The notes under the pieces are model-generated. The model was not told where the DNA came from. It saw only the letters and a list, made by a program, of their open reading frames with translations, and searched no databases. A stretch of DNA of 64,000 bases from NCBI RefSeq assembly GCF_017353175.1, contig NZ_JAFMYW010000011.1, positions 62,001 through 126,000 on the forward strand, written 5' to 3'. Position numbers and translations under genes: made by a program. This document shows, in pieces, positions 33,930 to 42,438 of this stretch (position 1 is its first letter; each line of letters opens with the position of its first letter). Source of the stretch: Fibrella forsythiae (GTDB lineage: Bacteria; Bacteroidota; Bacteroidia; Cytophagales; Spirosomataceae).

Positions 33930-35408
33930 TTACTGAGTAACCAGGAACTGTCCCATCATGCCGCCGTCTTCGTGGTTCGAGAAGTGACAGTGGTACATGA
34001 ACGCGTTGGTGCTGCTGGCGAAATCATCGAACTTAGCAATGACCGACACACTTTCGCCTACAGGTACGTATACGGTGTCTTTCCAGCCCGATTCATGCGT
34101 GCCCACTGTTCCCGAACTGCGCGAAATGATCTTAAATTGAATATCGTGGATGTGGAACGAGTGGCCGAAGATGTTGTTGTTGGTAATCGTCCACTTCTCA
34201 ACGGCGTTCAGTTTCACGGTCTGGTTAATCTTCGTATCACCGTAGAGGTTGTTGTCGAACGAAAACGCCGTAGCGCCCTGTCCACCGGTGATGGTGATCG
34301 TCCGGCTGTTGGTTACGTCGGTGTTGGTCCAGTAGGTGTTGGTGGTGAGTTTGGCGGGCAGGGCGGTGATGGCCGATGCGGTTGCCGCTTTCACATTGAT
34401 ATGCAACACCGGGAAATCTTTGTTGTTCAGCAGACTCCCAAAGTCGCCGCTACTGTTGGACTCGCCACCGGGAAAACCAAACGCCTGCCCCGAATTGTAT
34501 GCTTTTAAATCAAGGCTCGACCCTACGGCATCAGCGCCCAGGTTGACCAGAATCTCAACCCGTTCGCCAACCATCATTTTTACGCGGGTAACCGGAACGG
34601 GCGCGTCGAGCAGGCCGCCGTCGTTGGTGATGACGTAGAACGTCCGGTTGTCGCTGAAACCCAGGTTATAGCCCCGCTCAATTTCTGCGTTCAGAATACG
34701 GAGACGCACAAACTGTTTGGGCAGGCTTATCTGTGCGTTCGATGTTCCGTTGGTCAGCTGGTAATCGCCATACGCCCGGGCCGACAGATCAAACGCGTTT
34801 GACGTACCGTAGCTCCGGCTGGTCAGAATAAGCGGGATGTCATCTTCGCCGTAGGTACGTGGTAAGGCCAGCGCCGACTCGACCGGATCTTTGATGATGA
34901 TCAGCCCACCTGTGCCGTAGGTCAGTTGTTCCTTTGTTTTCTCGTGTAAATGCGGGTGATACCAATACGTACCTGCATTGTTCCTGATCTCGAACGAGGG
35001 CGTCCAGGTGGTGCCTGCGTCGATCATCTGGTGCGGTCCACCGTCCATAATAGCCGGGATATGAAAACCGTGCCAGTGCGTCGTTGTTGCTTCCGGCAAG
35101 TTATTGGTTACGTTCATCTTCACAAAGTCACCCTTGTTCATGATCAGCGTTGGCCCCCAGAAACCGGTGCTGTTGTAGCTGTAGGTGTTGGTGACCGAGC
35201 CCGTCCGCATCTGCTTCGTTGTTTTGGCCAGCGTCAGGTTGAAGGTAGTGCCGGTAATCGTTGGCGGAATCCAGAGGTCGTTGTAGGTGCCGCTGACGGT
35301 TGTGGCCGATGAAGTGCCGTCGGGTGTGACGGTCGTGTCGCTCGATTTACTACAGCCGATCATCAACGCGAACGCAACACTCAGAGCCAGAATACTTGCT
35401 TTAGTCAT
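33930..35408 (-). CDS. Multicopper oxidase lipoprotein
   Basis: A 492-residue cupredoxin-domain oxidase with a lipoprotein signal (LMIGCSKSS). All four copper-ligand motifs are present: HWHG, WYHPHLHE, HSFHIHDIQF, and the C-terminal YHCHFSNHEDGGMMGQF that binds type 1 and type 3 copper with an axial Met. It resembles the bilirubin oxidase, CotA and SufI/CueO group. It should be membrane-tethered in the periplasm or on the outer membrane, and could oxidise metals (Cu(I), Mn(II)) or phenolics. The YwqK-like lipoprotein gene follows directly, and a haloperoxidase gene is divergent upstream. Confidence 0.92.
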   Translation of the reverse strand: MTKASILALSVAFALMIGCSKSSDTTVTPDGTSSATTVSGTYNDLWIPPTITGTTFNLTLAKTTKQMRTGSVTNTYSYNSTGFWGPTLIMNKGDFVKMNVTNNLPEATTTHWHGFHIPAIMDGGPHQMIDAGTTWTPSFEIRNNAGTYWYHPHLHEKTKEQLTYGTGGLIIIKDPVESALALPRTYGEDDIPLILTSRSYGTSNAFDLSARAYGDYQLTNGTSNAQISLPKQFVRLRILNAEIERGYNLGFSDNRTFYVITNDGGLLDAPVPVTRVKMMVGERVEILVNLGADAVGSSLDLKAYNSGQAFGFPGGESNSSGDFGSLLNNKDFPVLHINVKAATASAITALPAKLTTNTYWTNTDVTNSRTITITGGQGATAFSFDNNLYGDTKINQTVKLNAVEKWTITNNNIFGHSFHIHDIQFKIISRSSGTVGTHESGWKDTVYVPVGESVSVIAKFDDFASSTNAFMYHCHFSNHEDGGMMGQFLVTQ

Positions 35409-35652
35409 ATAGGTGAATGGTTTGCATCAAGGGGGGGGTAGGGTAATTAATTCGTTAGACGACATCATACGGCTATTCCTATGCACAGACCGTAATTTTC
35501 TTCGGGAAAATACCCTGTAAATGCGACTTATACGCTGGTATGATGTTGCGTATTATTGCCTTGATAAACAGGTATATATGTCTGATTAATAAAGCGATAG
35601 CTTATAGATCTTTGTCTCGTATTCTACACCTTATTAAGTAACCCTTACCAGC

Positions 35653-37242
35653 ATGGATAATTTACTGATTTGGAACGCCGTTGCGCTGGAAGCGAACCGC
35701 GTTAGCCACACAAATGGCAAAAATGAGCAGACCGGCCCAACATTGAGTTCAAGGGCGCTGGCAATCGTACATCTGGCGCTTCATGATACCTACGTGGCCA
35801 TAAAAAATCCGGCTACTTGGGCACCCTACCTTCCAGAACCTGCCGGAGCACCTGCCAATACGGCGGCAAATCTGCAACTCGCTATGGCTGGAGCGGCTTT
35901 CACCACTCTGAATACCCTTTACCCTGCCCAGAAAGTGTATTTCGATGAGCAATTACACGTGCTGAAAGGAGACAGGACTACCGTGGCGCATAAGTATGGC
36001 GAAAAAGTAGCCAGAGCTATATGGCAAGACCGTAAATTCGACCCGGGTGCGTCGGCCGGTAGTTACGTACCTAAATCGGCTCGTAATGCTCACCAACCCG
36101 ATCCTGACAACCCCACGCAGGGTTACCATGGCCCCATCTACGGAGCTGCCGCCAAGGGCTTTGCCATTACTGAGCGGCATGAACTAGCTGCCCCGCACAA
36201 TGATGATGCTGCTTATTTGGCTGCCCTGAAACAGGTGCGTTACAAGGGCGCCAAACCTGACCGGATGGGCACCCTGCCCGACTCCGATACGGTAGAGCCA
36301 TATGCCTTGCCTATGACCAAACGCACGCCGGAAGAAACACTGATTGGCCTGTTCTGGGGCTACGATGGGGCACCGGAACTGGGAACTCCGCCCAGGCTCT
36401 ATAATCAGATCATTCGAAAGATAGCCGTGGCAAAAGGTAATACAGAGGCCGAAAACGTACAGCTGTTTACGCTGGTGAACGTAGCCATGGCCGACGCGGG
36501 CATTCTGGCCTGGGACCAGAAATATGTTCACGAGTTTTGCCGCCCTGTTATTGGTATTCGGCATTATGACAAATCGAGCGACCCTGGTTCCGGGCATGCA
36601 AATGGCGCAATTAGCCCTGAAGCTGATCCGTTCTGGTTACCATTGGGTGCCCCTGCATCTAACACGGCCAATGCCACGGTGACAGTACCGCAAACAACGT
36701 TTCCGTATTCGGTGACCCAGACTGCCTATACCAAGAACTTTACGCCTAATTTCCCGGCTTATCCCTCGGGGCACGCTACGTTTGGTGCCGCTGCATTGCA
36801 TATGACCCGCCTTTTTTATGGTCCGGCAGAGGGAGGGGTAAGCCTTCCGGCAGCAGGCACCGGTAATGCAGTAGCACAGGATACGCTGCTGAACGCGCTG
36901 ATGGACCCTGATATGCCAACTGAGCCGATCTACTTTGTTTCAGAGGAGATGAACGGCGCAACAAAGAATAACGACGGTGAGGTGAGGCCGTTACACCGGC
37001 GGCAGTTCAATAGCTTGTGGGACATGATTCTTGAAAACGGAATCAGCCGAGTCTATCTAGGAGTTCATTGGGTGTTTGATGCATTCGATATCGACGAAAA
37101 TAACCCCGGGCAGCCAGTGTTTAGCAACGACCCCACCCAACGAATTGGCGGTATTCCGCTCGGGCTGACAATTGCCGAAGATATTTATCGGCATCGAGAC
37201 GGGAAAGGCGTTCGGAAATCGACGGTTGGCCGGCGAATCTGA
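35653..37242 (+). CDS. Vanadium-dependent haloperoxidase
   Basis: A 529-residue alpha-helical enzyme of the vanadium haloperoxidase/PAP2 superfamily. Vanadate-binding motifs are KYVHEFCRP (Lys and Arg), YPSGHATFG (Ser-Gly-His) and SRVYLGVHWVFDAFD (Arg and His). The substitution pattern gives no reading of chloride, bromide or iodide preference. No signal peptide is evident: the protein starts MDNLLIWNAVALEANRVSH, so it is predicted cytosolic unless another export route is used. The gene ends just before a strong bidirectional terminator. It is divergent from the multicopper oxidase, another redox enzyme. Halogenation or hydrogen peroxide-dependent oxidation is the family role. Confidence 0.92.
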   Translation: MDNLLIWNAVALEANRVSHTNGKNEQTGPTLSSRALAIVHLALHDTYVAIKNPATWAPYLPEPAGAPANTAANLQLAMAGAAFTTLNTLYPAQKVYFDEQLHVLKGDRTTVAHKYGEKVARAIWQDRKFDPGASAGSYVPKSARNAHQPDPDNPTQGYHGPIYGAAAKGFAITERHELAAPHNDDAAYLAALKQVRYKGAKPDRMGTLPDSDTVEPYALPMTKRTPEETLIGLFWGYDGAPELGTPPRLYNQIIRKIAVAKGNTEAENVQLFTLVNVAMADAGILAWDQKYVHEFCRPVIGIRHYDKSSDPGSGHANGAISPEADPFWLPLGAPASNTANATVTVPQTTFPYSVTQTAYTKNFTPNFPAYPSGHATFGAAALHMTRLFYGPAEGGVSLPAAGTGNAVAQDTLLNALMDPDMPTEPIYFVSEEMNGATKNNDGEVRPLHRRQFNSLWDMILENGISRVYLGVHWVFDAFDIDENNPGQPVFSNDPTQRIGGIPLGLTIAEDIYRHRDGKGVRKSTVGRRI

Positions 37243-37256
37243 CTAGCTCATCGTTG

Positions 37257-37314
37257 CAATGGGAAAAGCCCGCCGAGCAACTCACCAGAGTTGCTCGGCG
37301 GGCTTTTCCCATTG
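37257..37314. terminator. Perfect 27-bp bidirectional terminator hairpin
   Basis: Bases 37257-37283 pair without mismatch with 37288-37314 around the tetraloop ACCA. The stem has a GC-rich core (GCCCGCCGAGCAACTC) flanked by AAAA on the left and TTTT on the right, so it can terminate transcription in both directions. It lies between the convergent haloperoxidase and MaoC genes. Confidence 0.92.
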
Positions 37315-37340
37315 ATATTGTCTCAACTCAGGGGGGTGAA

Positions 37341-37745
37341 CTAGCCGATCTTTTCTTTGTGCATCAGCGTGGCCACCCCGCGTGTGGTGACCTTTTTCGT
37401 CTGCACATCACGAATTTCGCCAAGAATTTGAGCCGTATGCTTCGCCGCATCAATCGACTGCACGGTAAACGTTACTTCATAGTCGGTATCTACGAACATG
37501 GGCCGCAGAAAATCGAGCGTTTGCGCCAGGTATACTGAACCGGAGCCGGGAAATTCGGTACCCAGTACTTTCGTGAAAATACAGGCGCCCAGCATGCCGT
37601 GAATGATTGGGCGTTTGAAAGGCGTTTGGGCTGCAAACTCGGCGTCGAGATGGAGCGGGTTATTATCGCCGGTAACACGGGCAAAATCAATCACGTCGTT
37701 CTGCGAAAAACGAAAGGCGTGCTGGTGGGTATCGTTAACTTGCAT
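37341..37745 (-). CDS. MaoC-family (R)-specific enoyl-CoA hydratase-like protein
   Basis: A single hot-dog-fold protein of ~134 residues. The hydratase motif is DFARVTGDNNPLHLD, with catalytic Asp and His, then FKRPIIHGMLGACIFTKVLG. It resembles PhaJ-type (R)-enoyl-CoA hydratases. The ATG at 37745 is chosen over a TTG at 37760, which would overlap the preceding gene. The PlsC gene ends 11 bases upstream, so the two form an operon linked to fatty acid and lipid metabolism, next to an acyl-ACP desaturase. Confidence 0.88.
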   Translation of the reverse strand: MQVNDTHQHAFRFSQNDVIDFARVTGDNNPLHLDAEFAAQTPFKRPIIHGMLGACIFTKVLGTEFPGSGSVYLAQTLDFLRPMFVDTDYEVTFTVQSIDAAKHTAQILGEIRDVQTKKVTTRGVATLMHKEKIG

Positions 37746-37756
37746 AGCAGTGGGTC

Positions 37757-38503
37757 TCAAACGGGTTTGTTGCTGGATACGTAGGTCATAATCGCTTCCT
37801 GAGTTTGACGAGCTACTTGCTCGCCGGTCAGGCCGGTGGGTTCGATAGGCGGCAGAACGGTCCAGGTCATGTGGCTGAAGGGACGTAGCGGGAAAAGACC
37901 TTCCGGGTTGAATTTACCCGTGCCGGTAATCGCAATGGGTACGATCAGGGCGTTGGGGCACTTCCGAAGCAGGATAGCCAACCCCGCTCCGGCAAAGGGC
38001 TTCGGTTGCCCATCACGGCTGCGTGTGCCTTCGGGGAAAATCACCGCCGAGCAAACACCCTCCTTCACGCGTTGGCCCAGTCGGCCAATTTCACTCAATG
38101 CCTGCCGGGGATCATTCCGGTCAACCAGCGCCGCCCCGCTTTTCCGCAGGTTGTACGAGACGCTGGGTGTTCCCCGGCCCAACTCAATCTTAGAGACAAA
38201 CACGGGTGTATAGCGCCGCAGATACCAGCCGATGGGCGAGATGTCGAACATGCTCTGATGATTAGCCACGAAGATCAGCGGCCGGTCGGTTGGCGGGGTG
38301 TACTCGAGGCGGAACTGGTGAGTCGATCCGGTCAGTAGCCAGCCTTGCATAATGGAGAAATTCAACCAGTCGGCAACTGGTTTTTGCGCAGCTCTGCCCC
38401 CCAGTTTGAAAGCGATAAACTGTGCCGCATGGAACAGCAGCAGGATCAGGGAGAAATAAATCAGATAAACTGCACTAAGCAGGTATTCAGCAGCCCGTTT
38501 CAA
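37757..38503 (-). CDS. plsC: 1-acyl-sn-glycerol-3-phosphate acyltransferase (PlsC family)
   Basis: A 248-residue membrane-associated acyltransferase of phospholipid synthesis that converts lysophosphatidate to phosphatidate. One hydrophobic helix (YLLSAVYLIYFSLILLLF) is followed by the catalytic N-H-Q-S-M-F-D motif and the glycerol-phosphate-binding FPEGTRS. The start appears to be TTG at 38503, because an in-frame TAG lies four codons upstream and no ATG occurs before residue ~52. A TAATTTTG box on this strand (38546 down to 38539) could be its promoter. The MaoC gene follows after 11 bases. Confidence 0.9.
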   Translation of the reverse strand: MKRAAEYLLSAVYLIYFSLILLLFHAAQFIAFKLGGRAAQKPVADWLNFSIMQGWLLTGSTHQFRLEYTPPTDRPLIFVANHQSMFDISPIGWYLRRYTPVFVSKIELGRGTPSVSYNLRKSGAALVDRNDPRQALSEIGRLGQRVKEGVCSAVIFPEGTRSRDGQPKPFAGAGLAILLRKCPNALIVPIAITGTGKFNPEGLFPLRPFSHMTWTVLPPIEPTGLTGEQVARQTQEAIMTYVSSNKPV

Positions 38504-38651
38504 ACGTTGGTACTAATAATAACTTATCATTAACTGCGCAAAATTAAGTAATAAGCCCGTTCTTGCTTCTTTTTTTCGTAAAGTAGCTTGCTCACAGGTC
38601 CGTAGCCTCACAGTTTGGCAGTCTACACTTACCGTAACGCGATACAACTCA

Positions 38652-39617
38652 ATGAATTCTCGAATCGAAGTCATGCAGTTTATTGGTACCAGGATCGACA
38701 CGATCATGACCGATTATCTGAAGCCAATTGAGAGCAATTGGCAGCCTACCGATTTTCTGCCCGACTCAACCAAGCCAACGTTCTTTGACGAGGTGCGTGA
38801 CCTGCGCGAACAGGCTGCAGCTCTACCATATGATTACATTGCCGTGCTGATTGGTGATACAATCACCGAAGAGGCGCTGCCTACCTACGAGTCGTGGCTG
38901 ATGGACGTAGATGGCATTGACCAGACCGATCAGAAAGGCTGGTCGCGCTGGGTACGTGCCTGGACGGCCGAGGAAAACCGCCACGGCGATCTGCTGAATA
39001 AATTTCTGTACCTCTCTGGCCGGGTAGACATGCGGGCGATGGAAACATCAACACAGTACCTTATCGCCGACGGGTTCGATATCCAGACCGGTCGTGACCC
39101 GTACCGTAATTTCGTATATACGTCGTTTCAGGAACTGGCCACGAATATTTCGCACCGCCGCACGGCAACGCTGGCCAAACAGGCGGGCAATAATCTGCTG
39201 TCGCAGATGTGTGGCGTTATCGCGGCCGATGAAATGCGCCACGCCAAGGCCTATAAATCATTCGTGCAGGAGATTCTGGAGCTCGACCCAACCGGCATGA
39301 TGCTGGCCTTCGAGGATATGATGCGGAAGAAGATCGTGATGCCCGCTCACTTCCTGCGCGAATCAGGTTTCAAAATCGGTGAAACTTACAGTCATTTCTC
39401 CGATGCCGCCCAGCGCCTTGGCGTGTATACCGTTCACGACTATATCGCCATTATGCAGTCGTTGCTGAAAGACTGGAAAATCGATGCGGTGACTGGCCTG
39501 AGCGACGAAGCCCAGAAAGCCCGCGATTACCTGATGGCCCTGCCGGCCCGCCTTGCCCGCGTAGCCGAACGGACCAAAACGCCTGAACTGGCCTACGAAT
39601 TCAGTTGGATAGCTTAA
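38652..39617 (+). CDS. Acyl-ACP desaturase (ferritin-like di-iron)
   Basis: A 321-residue soluble di-iron desaturase that introduces a cis double bond into acyl-ACP. The two iron-binding motifs are visible: EENRHG (about residue 113) and DEMRHA (about residue 198), plus helices carrying the remaining carboxylates. The N-terminal SRIEVMQFIG...KPIESNWQPTDFLPD agrees with bacterial relatives, which supports the ATG at 38652 over later Met codons. It is divergent from the PlsC/MaoC pair, consistent with membrane lipid tailoring. The stop codon is followed at once by the GTTAAGA hairpin. Confidence 0.9.
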   Translation: MNSRIEVMQFIGTRIDTIMTDYLKPIESNWQPTDFLPDSTKPTFFDEVRDLREQAAALPYDYIAVLIGDTITEEALPTYESWLMDVDGIDQTDQKGWSRWVRAWTAEENRHGDLLNKFLYLSGRVDMRAMETSTQYLIADGFDIQTGRDPYRNFVYTSFQELATNISHRRTATLAKQAGNNLLSQMCGVIAADEMRHAKAYKSFVQEILELDPTGMMLAFEDMMRKKIVMPAHFLRESGFKIGETYSHFSDAAQRLGVYTVHDYIAIMQSLLKDWKIDAVTGLSDEAQKARDYLMALPARLARVAERTKTPELAYEFSWIA

Positions 39618-39714
39618 GTAGTTAAGAGTGTAGAGTTAAGAAGTAAGAGTTGCTTCGCTCAGGGACGTTCTTAAGCAGCGCAACTCTTACTTCTTAACTC
39701 TACCCCCTTAACTC
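39617..39714. repeat. GTTAAGA-type hairpin with perfect 24-bp stem
   Basis: Bases 39630-39653 (GTAGAGTTAAGAAGTAAGAG and TTGC) are the exact reverse complement of 39680-39703, with a 26-base loop and partial extension of both arms. The arms are tandem ~7-bp GTTAAGA/AGTAAGA units. It lies between the convergent desaturase and SDR genes. The outer edge supplies the last codon and TAA stop of the SDR gene (39708-39713). Confidence 0.9.
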
Positions 39715-40541
39715 GTTGCAAACGCCTCGTGAATACGCTGGCGGAGCAGGGCAACGTACCTGGTTGGAAATAAGCGCGTGACCCATTCGATCTGGCGGGC
39801 GTCGTTTCCGATCAGTATCCGCGCTTTGTGGCGCGCTACCCCGTTTAGAATAACGCGTGCTGCTTCCTGCGGGGGTGTTTTGGCCGCTTTGGCGAAGCTG
39901 ACGGTGCTTTGCCTGTGCATGTCGTCGGTGACGAAACCACCCTGGCCCCGGCGTGCCGCCGCCGCAATATTGGTGCTGATGCCGCCCGGATGCACACAGG
40001 AAACCCGTACGTCACTATCCATCAACTCCATCCGGAGTACATCAGAGAATCCCCTGACTCCGAATTTGGCTGTGCAGTAGGCCGACTGATTTTCTACACC
40101 CGCCAATCCGAACACACTGCTGAGGTTCACAACATGGCCCCGGTTGTGGTCGAGCATGAACGGCAGAAATGCTTTGGTCATTCGGATGACACCCCATAAG
40201 TTTATGTTCAGCAGCCACTCGAAATCGTCGAGGTGCGTTTGCACGAATGGCCCGCTGCCCAGCGCCACCCCCGCATTATTGATCAGAATAAGCCTACGTG
40301 CCGGATCGAGCGACGGAATCAGGTGATTGGCGAACTGCCGAATCGCGACGGCGTCTGACACGTCAAACTGGTAGGTGCGTAGCATTCCTCCCGCCAACTG
40401 GTTTGTTTCAGACAGTGTTGCCGCGTTTACATCGGTAGCAACAACCTGTGCTCCCTGCTGCAGCGCCTGTAGGGCCAATTCGCGCCCAATTCCCGACCCC
40501 GCGCCGGTGATTAGAATGGTGGTGTTATGGAAGTAGGACAT
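39708..40541 (-). CDS. Short-chain dehydrogenase/reductase
   Basis: A 277-residue classical SDR. The NAD(P)-binding turn is TGAGSGIGRE, NNAG follows (LILINNAGVA), and the catalytic tetrad Asn-Ser-Tyr-Lys is in LSSVFGLAGVENQSAYCTAKFG. The Asp in VVATDVN after strand 2 suggests NAD(H) preference. An extra C-terminal ~30 residues with Arg and aromatic residues (IEWVTRLFPTRYVALLRQRI) resembles lipid- or steroid-related SDRs that touch membranes. It is bracketed by two related GTTAAGA hairpins (39617-39714 and 40550-40643). Substrate unknown. Confidence 0.88.
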   Translation of the reverse strand: MSYFHNTTILITGAGSGIGRELALQALQQGAQVVATDVNAATLSETNQLAGGMLRTYQFDVSDAVAIRQFANHLIPSLDPARRLILINNAGVALGSGPFVQTHLDDFEWLLNINLWGVIRMTKAFLPFMLDHNRGHVVNLSSVFGLAGVENQSAYCTAKFGVRGFSDVLRMELMDSDVRVSCVHPGGISTNIAAAARRGQGGFVTDDMHRQSTVSFAKAAKTPPQEAARVILNGVARHKARILIGNDARQIEWVTRLFPTRYVALLRQRIHEAFATS

Positions 40542-40549
40542 GGGGGTGA

Positions 40550-40643
40550 GTTAAGAGTGAAGAATTAAGAGTTAAGAGTTGCTCCGCTAGGCCAATATGC
40601 ACGATAAGAGAAGAGCAACTCTTAACTCTTAATTCTTCACTAT
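40550..40643. repeat. GTTAAGA-type hairpin with perfect 28-bp stem
   Basis: Bases 40556-40583 (AGTGAAGAATTAAGAGTTAA and on) are the exact reverse complement of 40614-40641, around a 30-base loop. The arm is the same tandem unit as the hairpin at 39617-39714, and both share AAGAGTTGCTnCGCT at the loop edge. It fills the gap between the maltokinase stop and the SDR start and would form in any transcript joining them. Confidence 0.9.
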
Positions 40644-40646
40644 CTG

Positions 40647-42230
40647 CTACACCAGATGCAACGGGGCTGAGGCCATCTGGCGGTGGTGGCCACCGGGTTG
40701 AAGCTTTTCGATTTCGCGGATGACGTCGACGATGCCTTTCAGCGGAATCTTCACCCAGGTGGGGCGATAGCTGATCTCATAGCCCAGTTCGTACACCGCT
40801 TTTTCGAGCAGGTAGATCAACAGCAGGTAGTTGATCTCGCCGTTGTCGTAAAACATCGGATGGGGCGAGCCGAACGTACCCAGATAGGCATCCAGGTACG
40901 TATCGCGGATCAACTTATACCACCGATCAGATACCACCTGCAGCTTGTCGGGGGCGATTCCTTCCGTTTCCGAGGCGTTGAACAGTTTGGCCGAAACGGC
41001 GTAGTGATACGACCGGATCATGCCAGCTACATCTTTCAGCGGCGAATGCTTGATCTTACGTTCGGCGATAGTGCTTTCGGGTTCGCCCTCAAAATCGATG
41101 ATGACATAATCGTTCTGCGTGGCCAGCACCTGACCGAGGTGGTAGTCGCCGTGAATACGCGTACGGCATGAGCCCAACTCGCGCGTTTTGAAGTCGGCCA
41201 CGAAATCGTCGATCATCTCTTTGGCTTCCATAAATACCCATGCCAGCCGCTGCGCCTGCTCGTCGAGCCGGCCATAGTTATTGACCAGCAGGTCGTAGCG
41301 ACGTTCAAGCAGATCGGTGAATCGGCCCGCCAGGAACGTGCGGTACTCATCGGTAAATGGTTCTGATTGGAATGCCGGGTCGTCGGTTTTGCTGTAAAGG
41401 GCCAGGTGCATCTCGGCGGTCCGTTGGCCGAGCAGGGCGACTTTCTCAAACACATCTTCTTTCACCATAAATACCCGATTGGGCACAGCATACAGGAAAT
41501 CGTTGAGGTAATCACCAGTCATGGCCCAACTGTCTTTATCATTGGCTACCATCCGCTGCATCATACCGAGCGTAACGTCTGCCTGCCCCGGCTGCTGCCA
41601 GGTGAAGCTACCTGCATAGGCCGGAATCGCCTCAAAGCCACCGGTTTCGGTCAGGAAAGCTACCATCTCCACTTCCGGATTCGTCAGCGAAAACAGCTTC
41701 CTGTATAACTTCATGAAATACATCTCGTTGAAAACCAGCGCCGAATTGCTGGAATCGACGGGCAGCACACGCGACAAAACCGTGTCACTGGCCAGTAAGC
41801 CCTTCCCTTTCTGGAAACTGATATCGCCCTCAATCCGGTTGGCCAACAGGTTGTGGTATAGGGCCTCGCGGAAATCCGCATCGTAAATGGCGTCGACCAA
41901 CTGACCAGTTGCGTTGCCAAACGTAACCTCGGTAAGCCACCCTTTTTCAGGAACGTTGCTTAATACTGACGCATCGGTGATAAACGATAGCGGTAATAGA
42001 TATTGCTCCGGCTCCCCATCCGAATAGCGAGCTTCGATAATGGCCAGGTAAAAGATTGATTCGCTGGCGGGGAGCGGCAGGATCGTTGAGAAGCTGAAGC
42101 CAGCCTGCTGACGGGCTTTGCCGGCAAACCAGCGGCAGGTGTTTATGTAAGCGGGTAACACTGTTTCGCTCAGCAACTGCTGACTATCAGTGTCGATCAG
42201 AAAGCTGGTCCAGGGTTGGGTCGTAATCAT
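40647..42230 (-). CDS. mak: Maltokinase (trehalose-to-glycogen GlgE pathway)
   Basis: A 527-residue kinase resembling mycobacterial Mak/Pep2, which phosphorylates maltose to maltose-1-phosphate for GlgE. The N-terminal cap contains TCRWFAGKARQQ. The aminoglycoside-phosphotransferase-like C-terminal lobe has the catalytic loop RIHGDYHLGQVL and the metal Asp in VIIDFEGEP. In many bacteria it is fused or adjacent to trehalose synthase (treS), but no treS or glgE gene is present in the window, so it is either solitary or its partners lie elsewhere. It is divergent from moaA. Confidence 0.88.
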   Translation of the reverse strand: MITTQPWTSFLIDTDSQQLLSETVLPAYINTCRWFAGKARQQAGFSFSTILPLPASESIFYLAIIEARYSDGEPEQYLLPLSFITDASVLSNVPEKGWLTEVTFGNATGQLVDAIYDADFREALYHNLLANRIEGDISFQKGKGLLASDTVLSRVLPVDSSNSALVFNEMYFMKLYRKLFSLTNPEVEMVAFLTETGGFEAIPAYAGSFTWQQPGQADVTLGMMQRMVANDKDSWAMTGDYLNDFLYAVPNRVFMVKEDVFEKVALLGQRTAEMHLALYSKTDDPAFQSEPFTDEYRTFLAGRFTDLLERRYDLLVNNYGRLDEQAQRLAWVFMEAKEMIDDFVADFKTRELGSCRTRIHGDYHLGQVLATQNDYVIIDFEGEPESTIAERKIKHSPLKDVAGMIRSYHYAVSAKLFNASETEGIAPDKLQVVSDRWYKLIRDTYLDAYLGTFGSPHPMFYDNGEINYLLLIYLLEKAVYELGYEISYRPTWVKIPLKGIVDVIREIEKLQPGGHHRQMASAPLHLV

Positions 42231-42438
42231 AGGCTGACGAATGCATAATGCGGTACCTCAAATAAACGGTATACAGGGCATAAATTGGAAGCAAAGGTGG
42301 TTTTCTTAGCTTAATCGTAGATTGAGTGTCGTAGAAAAAGGACACACCGGCAACGGCATCAGTGAACACAGCCTAGTTTTATTAGTTTGCAGGCGCATAC
42401 CCGGCAACCTTCCTGCCTTATCTACTGTTTTCTGGCTG

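Noticed and set aside
37758-37760. TTG start for the MaoC protein overlapping the plsC stop
   Set aside because: The ATG at 37745 gives the normal family N-terminus and needs no overlap or rare start codon.
42231-42438. Possible Moco riboswitch ahead of moaA
   Set aside because: The region has no clear matching stems or conserved core, and this RNA is not expected in Bacteroidota.
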